A DNA stretch of 37,882 nucleotides, from positions 1 through 37,882 of the forward strand of contig JANXQX010000221.1 in NCBI GenBank assembly GCA_025353305.1, in the 5' to 3' direction. The stretch's first letter is position 1. Every line of letters starts with the position of its first letter. Under the pieces are notes generated by a model. It had not been told where the DNA came from, searched no databases, and saw only the letters and a program-made list of their open reading frames with translations. Both the position numbers and the translations under genes were made by a program. Shown piece by piece: positions 23,530-29,738 of the stretch. Source of the stretch: Holophagaceae bacterium. Lineage in GTDB: Bacteria > Acidobacteriota > Holophagae > Holophagales > Holophagaceae.

Positions 23530-24878
23530 CCGACGCTTCTCCTGCCGATGGAATGGTAAACCCAGCCCGCGGCTTTCATGGCCTCGGGGCGGAAGAGATT
23601 GCGGCCATCGAACATGATCTTGGCCTTGAGCTTCTGAGCCACCACATCCAGGTCAGCGGCCTTGTACTGGGGCCATTCCGTGGCGATGAGGAGCGCGTCG
23701 GCACCTTCGCAGCAGGCGATGGGATCGCTTGCATAGGTTATCCGGTCACCGACTTTGGCCCGCACGGCCGGCATGGCCTCATAATCGTGCACGGCGATGG
23801 TTGCGCCCAGGGACAAGAGGCTGTCAATGAGTTCCAGGCTCATGGATTCCCGGATGTCGTCGGTATGGGCCTTGAAGGCCAGGCCCCACAGCGCGAAATG
23901 ACGCCCCGCCAAAGGCGAGGGAGCGCCACCCACAACATCGAAGTGCTTGCGGATTTTCGAAGCCAGAACCTGTTTCTGATGGCGATTGGCTTCCACCGTG
24001 GCGGAAAGAGACATCAGGGGATGGCCATGTTCCCGTCCGGTTTTGAGCAGGGCCTGCAGGTCTTTCGGGAAACAGGACCCGCCGAAGCCCGGACCGGGAT
24101 TTAGGAAGGCCGGGCCGATGCGATGGTCAGCGCCGATGGCTACCTTCACGTGATCCACGTCGGCGCCGATGGCTTCGCAAAGCCCGGCGATCTCGTTGAT
24201 GAAACTGATGCGCAGGGCCAGCATGGCGTTGGCGGCGTACTTGGTGAGTTCGGCGGACGCGGGGTCCATCTGGAACCATTTGCCGCCAGAAGCCTCCAGA
24301 AACGGCGCATAGAGCGCCTTCATCACGCCTTCGGCGAAGTCAGTGGTGCAGCCCACCACCACGCGGTCGGGCCTCAGGAAATCCTGCATGGCGCTGCCTT
24401 CCCTGAGGAATTCGGGATTGCTCACCACTTCGAAGGCCCGGTCGGTTCCTGTTCCGGCGACTACGCTGGATACCCGGGCTGCCGTACCCACCGGAACCGT
24501 GCTCTTGTCTACGATGATGAGGGGGTGGGCGTCCTTCGGCCGAAGGCTCATTGCCTTGCCGATCTGTTCAGCCACCTGCAGCACGAAACGCAGGTCCGCG
24601 CTGCCATCCTCGCTTTGGGGCGTGCCCACGCAAATGAAGGCGGCATCGGCGTCCGCCATGCCATCTTCCAGATCCGTGCTGAAGACCAATTTTCCATTTG
24701 CCAGGTAGCTTTTGAAAATGGCTTCGAGGCCTGGTTCGAATATCGGTATTTCGCCCCTCTGCAATCGCGCGACTTTCGTGGCATCCACATCCACGCCAAG
24801 CACCGAATGCCCGGCCTCCGCAAAGCAAGCGGCCGCCACAAGGCCGACATATCCCGATCCGATGACGATTACCCGCAT
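23526..24878 (-). CDS. ugd: UDP-glucose 6-dehydrogenase
   Basis: A 450-residue NAD-dependent enzyme oxidising UDP-glucose to UDP-glucuronate for polysaccharide or lipid A sugar synthesis. The N-terminal Rossmann motif is GSGYVGLVAAACFAEAGH, followed by FICVGTPQSEDG and KSTVPVGTA. The catalytic Cys269 is in GPGFGGSCFPKDL, and the C-terminal domain contains WGLAFKAHTDDIRES, as in the family. It is first in the run ugd - AtuA-like - tatA - tatC - LeuA-like. TACACT lies exactly 6 nt before its ATG and no Shine-Dalgarno is seen. GDP-mannose dehydrogenase activity is less likely given the overall match. Confidence 0.94.
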   Translation of the reverse strand: MRVIVIGSGYVGLVAAACFAEAGHSVLGVDVDATKVARLQRGEIPIFEPGLEAIFKSYLANGKLVFSTDLEDGMADADAAFICVGTPQSEDGSADLRFVLQVAEQIGKAMSLRPKDAHPLIIVDKSTVPVGTAARVSSVVAGTGTDRAFEVVSNPEFLREGSAMQDFLRPDRVVVGCTTDFAEGVMKALYAPFLEASGGKWFQMDPASAELTKYAANAMLALRISFINEIAGLCEAIGADVDHVKVAIGADHRIGPAFLNPGPGFGGSCFPKDLQALLKTGREHGHPLMSLSATVEANRHQKQVLASKIRKHFDVVGGAPSPLAGRHFALWGLAFKAHTDDIRESMSLELIDSLLSLGATIAVHDYEAMPAVRAKVGDRITYASDPIACCEGADALLIATEWPQYKAADLDVVAQKLKAKIMFDGRNLFRPEAMKAAGWVYHSIGRRSVG

Positions 24879-24884
24879 TCATTC

Positions 24885-24890
24885 AGTGTA
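24885..24890 (-). promoter_or_regulatory. TANNNT -10 element, candidate leaderless promoter of ugd
   Basis: Minus-strand TACACT ends 6 nt before the ugd ATG. The divergent tolQ gene starts 67 bp away, so both promoters share this short spacer. Confidence 0.4.
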
Positions 24891-24945
24891 CCCCGAGCAA
24901 TCAGGGGCTGGCTCTTGCTAAGATAGGTGCACAACTGGAGAACGC

Positions 24946-25641
24946 ATGTTCGCAATGGCCCTGCTGGAAGGCAACGGGATCAACCTATGGGAAGTGGTGC
25001 TTCACGGCGGGCCTGTGGCCAAAGCGGTGTTGCTGCTCCTGGTCATGTTCTCGGTGATTTCCTGGGTCGTGATCATCATGAAGGGCCTGCTCATTTCCCG
25101 AAGCCGCCGGGCCACTGAATCATTTCGCGCCGCCTTCAGGCGCACCAACGACTGGCGGGAATTGAAGCAACAAGCCGGATTCTTCACCATGAGCCCCTTG
25201 CTGGGGCTCTTCAACGCGGGCTATACCGAGGTCACCTATCAGCTCCGGGCTCCCGCCGCGGGTGGCAGGGCCTATATCCGAAGCATGGAAGCCGTGGAGC
25301 GCAGCCTCACCCGCGCCTCGGTGGTCGAAATGGGCCGCATGGAACGCCACTTGGGAATCCTGGCCACCATCGCCGCCGTCAGCCCCTTCGTGGGCCTGCT
25401 CGGAACGGTGTGGGGCATCATCTACGCGTTCCAGGGCATCGGTGCAACGGGCAACGCCAATCTCGCCACGGTGGCACCAGGCATTTCCGAAGCCCTTGTG
25501 GCGACCGCGATCGGATTGTTCGCGGCTATTCCAGCGCTGATGGCCTACAACTTTTTCCAGGGCCACCTCAAGCAATGGCAGACGGAGCTGGATGATTTCT
25601 CACTGGAATTCATCAGCCTGTCCGAGCGGAATTTCACGTGA
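24946..25641 (+). CDS. tolQ: TolQ/ExbB-type proton channel
   Basis: A 231-residue MotA/TolQ/ExbB family inner-membrane protein with three helices: about 22-45 (AVLLLLVMFSVISWVVIIM), about 138-160 (TIAAVSPFVGLLGTVWGII) and about 180-205 (SEALVATAIGLFAAIPALMAY). The conserved helix-2 and helix-3 motifs are clear. With TolR/ExbD it would use proton flow to energise Tol-Pal or TonB. GGAGA lies 5 bases before the ATG. It is first of a chain of five overlapping genes, and the next gene is a deacetylase rather than tolR/exbD. Assignment between TolQ and ExbB is by overall style. Confidence 0.85.
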   Translation: MFAMALLEGNGINLWEVVLHGGPVAKAVLLLLVMFSVISWVVIIMKGLLISRSRRATESFRAAFRRTNDWRELKQQAGFFTMSPLLGLFNAGYTEVTYQLRAPAAGGRAYIRSMEAVERSLTRASVVEMGRMERHLGILATIAAVSPFVGLLGTVWGIIYAFQGIGATGNANLATVAPGISEALVATAIGLFAAIPALMAYNFFQGHLKQWQTELDDFSLEFISLSERNFT

Positions 25642-26507
25642 AGCAAGCCACCCTTCCACTTTCCCTTGATTGGGAGGATTGGTTTCAGCTGTGCTGCCCA
25701 CCCTATGACGGCCCTTATGCCCTGGACCATTTTGAGGATCGCCTCGAGCGGTCAACAGAGTTGGCGCTGGAGCTCTGCGCGGATGCCGGCGCCCAGGGCA
25801 CCTGGTTTTGCCTCGCCGACCAGGCAAAGCGCCATCCGGCCTTGCTGCGGCGCATCGTCTCTAACGGCCACCGCGTAGGGCTCCACGGCCTCACCCACCA
25901 GCGGGCCTTCGTCCAGGAGCGTGCTGCTTTCCGCCAGTCCCTGGTGAGCGGCAAGGCTCTCATCGAGGATCTTTCGGGCACCCAGGTGCTCGGTTTCCGT
26001 GCTCCGGAATGGAGCCTCCGGGAGGAGGCGATCGAGTATTGGAGGGAACTCCCGGCACTTGGGTTCACGTTCGATTCCAGCCGCGCGCCGCTGAAGGTCC
26101 TGGGGGATCCCTCCTGGCCCAGGCGCCCCCATCGTCTTGCGCCAGATCTTTGGGAATTGCCACCGCCCGTATTGGGTCTGGGCCCGCTGACAGCGCCCCT
26201 CTGGGGATGGACCGTGCGCGTGCTTCCGGAATTCCTCCTCTCGGCCGAGCTCAAATCCTTGCAGGCGGAAAACGCAGGCACGCCATTGGTGCTGCATCCC
26301 TGGGAGCTGGACGAGGGCCAGCCGTTGCTTCCCCTGGCGAGCCTGGGCCATCGTTTCGCGCATCGCGCCGGGTTGCGGGGTTACGGACCGCGTCTGAGAA
26401 AACTTTGGTCCGGCCTGCACCTGGTGTCTCTTGAAGCCTGGATCGAGGCCAAGGAGATCGCTGAAGCCGCGGAGTCAGCGTTGGTGCTGCGGGAAGCGCA
26501 TTCGTGA
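25638..26507 (+). CDS. Polysaccharide deacetylase (NodB-type, CE4)
   Basis: A 289-residue carbohydrate esterase 4 family protein. The first motif is LSLDWEDWF with the catalytic and metal Asp residues, the metal His pair is in GLHGLTH, and later motifs are GFRAPEWSL and FDSSRAP, as in exopolysaccharide-associated deacetylases. No signal peptide is evident, suggesting a cytosolic enzyme. It should remove N-acetyl groups from a sugar polymer or precursor. The GTG start overlaps the tolQ stop (GTGA). ugd lies divergently nearby, so both may serve surface polysaccharide. Confidence 0.88.
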   Translation: MKQATLPLSLDWEDWFQLCCPPYDGPYALDHFEDRLERSTELALELCADAGAQGTWFCLADQAKRHPALLRRIVSNGHRVGLHGLTHQRAFVQERAAFRQSLVSGKALIEDLSGTQVLGFRAPEWSLREEAIEYWRELPALGFTFDSSRAPLKVLGDPSWPRRPHRLAPDLWELPPPVLGLGPLTAPLWGWTVRVLPEFLLSAELKSLQAENAGTPLVLHPWELDEGQPLLPLASLGHRFAHRAGLRGYGPRLRKLWSGLHLVSLEAWIEAKEIAEAAESALVLREAHS

Positions 26508-27232
26508 AGTCCCTGGTTCTTTTGGCTCCTTCCGAAGACAAGGCAAGTGGCGGACACACCGGGAAACTGAGCGAGACACCCGCGCAAAAATGGGTCAGGG
26601 AAAGGCTGGTGGAGCTGGTGGTCCATGGTGGCCCCGATGCGTGTGCCAAGGCTTTCGGGGTGAAAGGCGGTGCTCTTGAAAATGCCCGCGAAGAGGCCCT
26701 GGCCTTGCGCCATCCGGTGCCCTTGAAGGCCGCGCTGGAACGCTATCAGGGGGTTGCATTCGGTGCGCTGGATGCTGCGACATTGCCCAAGGAAACCTGG
26801 AAGCAGGTATTCATCCTCTCGAATCTCCGTGGACTCGTGCGCGGTGATGAGATGGTGCCTCCCTACAAGCTGAAGATGGGGGGAATCCCAAGGCTCAAGG
26901 CTCATTGGAAGGCGCAGCTGAAACCGCTGCTGGCCGCGATTCCAATGGGTACGCTGTGGGAGCTCCTGCCAGGGGAATACGCCGGTTTGTTGAAGGGGTG
27001 GGACCGCCCCCGGCACACGCTTGAAATCGTGGATGCAGCGGGGAAAAGCATCAGCCATTTTTCCAAGTTGTACCGTGGCCGCGTGGCCAGGTGGATCCTG
27101 GAACGTGAAGAAGGGGAGCCTTCAAAAGTGGTTCGCGGCAGGATACAAGGCTGCCGTTGGGAACGGCCCGAGGACAATGCCAGCGGAGGGAAGATTCTGC
27201 GGCTGGTTCTCCTCAGGGGAGCCGGAGCATGA
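26504..27232 (+). CDS. yaaA: Peroxide stress protein YaaA (UPF0246)
   Basis: A 242-residue YaaA/UPF0246 protein, in E. coli a factor limiting free iron and damage under peroxide stress; DNA binding has been reported for the family. Recognisable parts are the opening LVLLAPSEDKA, YQGVAFGALDA, LSNLRGLVRGDEMVPPYKLKMG and the later LPGEYAG. The GTG start overlaps the deacetylase stop by 4 bp. The C-terminal 30 residues diverge from E. coli YaaA. It precedes a DUF309 gene by a 4-bp overlap. Confidence 0.87.
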   Translation: MKSLVLLAPSEDKASGGHTGKLSETPAQKWVRERLVELVVHGGPDACAKAFGVKGGALENAREEALALRHPVPLKAALERYQGVAFGALDAATLPKETWKQVFILSNLRGLVRGDEMVPPYKLKMGGIPRLKAHWKAQLKPLLAAIPMGTLWELLPGEYAGLLKGWDRPRHTLEIVDAAGKSISHFSKLYRGRVARWILEREEGEPSKVVRGRIQGCRWERPEDNASGGKILRLVLLRGAGA

Positions 27233-27999
27233 GCTGCGATTCCGTGCGGCCCCTCTTCTTTCAGCGCCAGCCGGCGCTTCCACTTCCCGTGCAGCGGTTC
27301 CTCAGGGCCAGGTTGGAGGCCGCGCTTGAAGATCCCAGGGACAGGGCGCTGCTTGTATGGCCCACCGTGCTGGGCGCCCCGAAACTTCGCCAGGAATTCC
27401 CTGGCGGGATGCCCGACAAGGTGATTGTTTCGCACGCGGCGAAAATGTTGCATGACATCGGCAATGACGATCCGGAGGCTTCCTGGCGGGATGGAATCAC
27501 GCGCTTTCCTGAAACGGCAGAGCAGGGGGTCACGGGTTTCATGCCCCACCGTGTTTGGGGCTCCCTGGGGCCTTTGGTGAGCTTGCGCAGTGGCGTGGCG
27601 CTCTCGGCGCTGACAGAACTTCCCGCGGATGAAACCTATGCCTTGAAAGCCGGCCTGGCGCTCTTCAACAGCGCGCTTTACCACGAGTCGCACGACGCGC
27701 TGGAAATGCTCTGGAAGGATGCTGCCGGCGGCCTGCGGGGAGGCTTGCAGGGCCTTATCCTGATGACCGCGGGCTACCACCATCTTCAACTCCACAATCT
27801 GAACGGGATGAAGGCTGTGTGGAAGGACTCCCTCCGACGCCTTGGCGAAATGGGTGGCATGATGGACACGCCCTGGGGAAGGGTGGATCATCGCGATGCG
27901 ATTGAATGCACCAAGGAACGCATGGCTTGCATCAGGCTGGGAACTGTGGATATTGGGCTGCTCTGGGCCATACCCGTGCCGCGTTGGGAGATTTCATGA
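27229..27999 (+). CDS. DUF309 domain protein
   Basis: A 256-residue protein whose C-terminal half is a DUF309 helical domain: LFNSALYHESHDALEMLWKD with the HE.HD/E.W pattern, then GLQGLILMTAGYHHLQLHN. The pattern of His/Glu pairs suggests a metal or small-ligand pocket, but the family's function is unknown. The N-terminal half (about 1-120) has no recognisable domain and makes this protein longer than typical DUF309 proteins (about 100-150). The ATG at 27229 overlaps the yaaA stop by 4 bp, and its own stop overlaps nadB likewise. Confidence 0.75.
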   Translation: MSCDSVRPLFFQRQPALPLPVQRFLRARLEAALEDPRDRALLVWPTVLGAPKLRQEFPGGMPDKVIVSHAAKMLHDIGNDDPEASWRDGITRFPETAEQGVTGFMPHRVWGSLGPLVSLRSGVALSALTELPADETYALKAGLALFNSALYHESHDALEMLWKDAAGGLRGGLQGLILMTAGYHHLQLHNLNGMKAVWKDSLRRLGEMGGMMDTPWGRVDHRDAIECTKERMACIRLGTVDIGLLWAIPVPRWEIS

Positions 28000-29567
28000 T
28001 CACGTGCGATGTACTGGTGCTGGGTGCGGGCATCGCCGGCTGCGTGGCTGCCCTGCGGGCGGCGGATCTGGGCGCGGACGTGGTGCTGGTGACCAAAGAT
28101 GATCTCGGCATGACCAACACCTCCTGGGCTCAAGGGGGCATCATTGGGCTGCCGAGTGAGAATGAACACGATTCGCCATCGCTGCTGGCTGCGGATATCG
28201 AAGCCGCTGGCGATGGCCTCTGCCGCCCGGAGGCGGTGGGCCTGCTGGCGGAGGAAGGCCCCCGGCTCTGCCGGGATTTCCTTTGGGGCCGGCTGGGCGT
28301 GCCCTTCGACCAGAACAGCGAGGGTGTGCCGGACCCGACCCGGGAAGCCGCCCACAGTGCCAAGCGCATCTTCCACGCCAAGGACGCCACGGGCCTGGCT
28401 ATCCAGCACACCCTGAACCAGGCCGTGAGCCAGCACCCGCGCATCCGGGTTTTGGAGAACCGCATGCTGGTGGATCTGCTGACATTGCCCCACCATGCCG
28501 CGGACCCGCTTCAGGTCTACGATCCACTATACGTGTGGGGGGCCTACCTCTTTGACCAGGCCGGGGGCGCAGTGACCGCTGCGGTGGCCAAGCGCACAGT
28601 GATGGCCACCGGCGGCCTTGGTTACCTGTATCAGCACACGACCAATCCCGCCTCCGCCACCGGGGACGGACTCGCCGCGGCCTACCGGGCCACCGCGCGC
28701 ATCGTGAATTGCGAATATGTCCAGTTCCACCCGACGGCCCTCTACGTGCCGGGCAAGCCCCGGATGCTGTTGACGGAGGCCCTGCGCGGCGAAGGGGCCC
28801 ATCTGGTGAACCGCAAGGGTTTCCGTTTCATGCAGAAATATGCGCCGGAGCAGTTGGAGCTGGCCCCCCGCGACGTGGTGAGCCGGGCCATCTTCCAGGA
28901 GCTGGCCACCAGCGGCGAGGCCTCGGTCTACCTGGATCTGCGGCCCTTGAAAGCCAAGCTGGACATCGGGGAACGCTTCCCTACCGTCTATGCGGCCTGC
29001 CTGGCGGAGGGCCTGGATCCCCTGCGCCAGCCCATCCCTGTGGTTCCAGCGGCACACTATTTCTGTGGCGGCGTGCTGGTGGATCTGGAGGGCCGATCCA
29101 GCCTCCCGGGCCTTTATGCCGCGGGCGAAGTGGCCTGCACGGGCCTGCACGGCGCCAACCGGCTGGCCTCCACCTCCCTGTTGGAAGGCCTGCTCTGGGG
29201 CCATCGCGCCGCCGAGGCCATCGCCGCTGAACTGCCGGGGATCGAGGCTCCGGAAGCCAATCGGTTCGCTGCCTGGCAACCCCCGTTGGAAGCGGAGGAA
29301 CCCGATCCCCTGCTCGTGGATCAGGACTGGAGCCTCATCCGCACTACGCTCTGGAACTACGCAGGCATCATCCGAAGCGGCGCGCGCCTGGAGCGCGGAC
29401 GCGCGGACATGGGCTACCTGTATCACCGCATCGAGCGCTTCTACCGCGAAGCGCCGCTCTCCCGGCGGATCATAGAACTGCGCAGCGCCATCATCTGCGC
29501 CCGGCTGATCCTCAAGGCCGCGTTCCTAAACCGCGAGAGCAGGGGTTGCCATTACCGGGTGGATTGA
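27996..29567 (+). CDS. nadB: L-aspartate oxidase
   Basis: A 523-residue FAD enzyme oxidising L-aspartate to iminoaspartate, the first step of de novo NAD synthesis (followed by NadA and NadC, not present here). The FAD-binding GAGIAGCVAALRA is at about 10-22, TSWAQGGI near 43-50 and ATGGLGYLYQHTTNP in the middle. Catalytic-region pieces are EYVQFHPTALY, LLTEALRGEGAHL and the C-terminal FAD signature GANRLASTSLLEGLLWG. The succinate dehydrogenase relatives differ at these points. It is last of the five-gene overlapping chain starting with tolQ. Confidence 0.95.
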   Translation: MITCDVLVLGAGIAGCVAALRAADLGADVVLVTKDDLGMTNTSWAQGGIIGLPSENEHDSPSLLAADIEAAGDGLCRPEAVGLLAEEGPRLCRDFLWGRLGVPFDQNSEGVPDPTREAAHSAKRIFHAKDATGLAIQHTLNQAVSQHPRIRVLENRMLVDLLTLPHHAADPLQVYDPLYVWGAYLFDQAGGAVTAAVAKRTVMATGGLGYLYQHTTNPASATGDGLAAAYRATARIVNCEYVQFHPTALYVPGKPRMLLTEALRGEGAHLVNRKGFRFMQKYAPEQLELAPRDVVSRAIFQELATSGEASVYLDLRPLKAKLDIGERFPTVYAACLAEGLDPLRQPIPVVPAAHYFCGGVLVDLEGRSSLPGLYAAGEVACTGLHGANRLASTSLLEGLLWGHRAAEAIAAELPGIEAPEANRFAAWQPPLEAEEPDPLLVDQDWSLIRTTLWNYAGIIRSGARLERGRADMGYLYHRIERFYREAPLSRRIIELRSAIICARLILKAAFLNRESRGCHYRVD

Positions 29568-29600
29568 AGCTCCGGCAGACGATGGGGCTCTCGCTCATAC

Positions 29601-29738
29601 ATGAGCATGGCAATCAGCGTATTCGACCTTCTCGAGATCGGCATTAGGCCGAGTTCATCCCATACCGTCAGCCCCAAGAAGGCGCTTTTCCTCCATGGGA
29701 ATGAAAAGCCCGGGAAAGGGAATTTGTCAGAACCTTAG
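29601..29738 (+). pseudogene. Decayed N-terminal fragment of L-serine dehydratase
   Basis: A 45-codon reading frame translates to MSMAISVFDLLEIGIRPSSSH then TVSPKKA, a close match to the opening of SdaA-type L-serine ammonia-lyase (consensus [21 protein letters not shown]). After about codon 27 the likeness ends, and the frame stops at 29738 within the 3' end of the TonB receptor gene on the other strand. Two usually invariant Gly are changed (Gly to Arg, Gly to Ser). The rest of the gene is absent, so it is a relic. The remainder of 29568-29726 holds nothing else. Confidence 0.8.
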
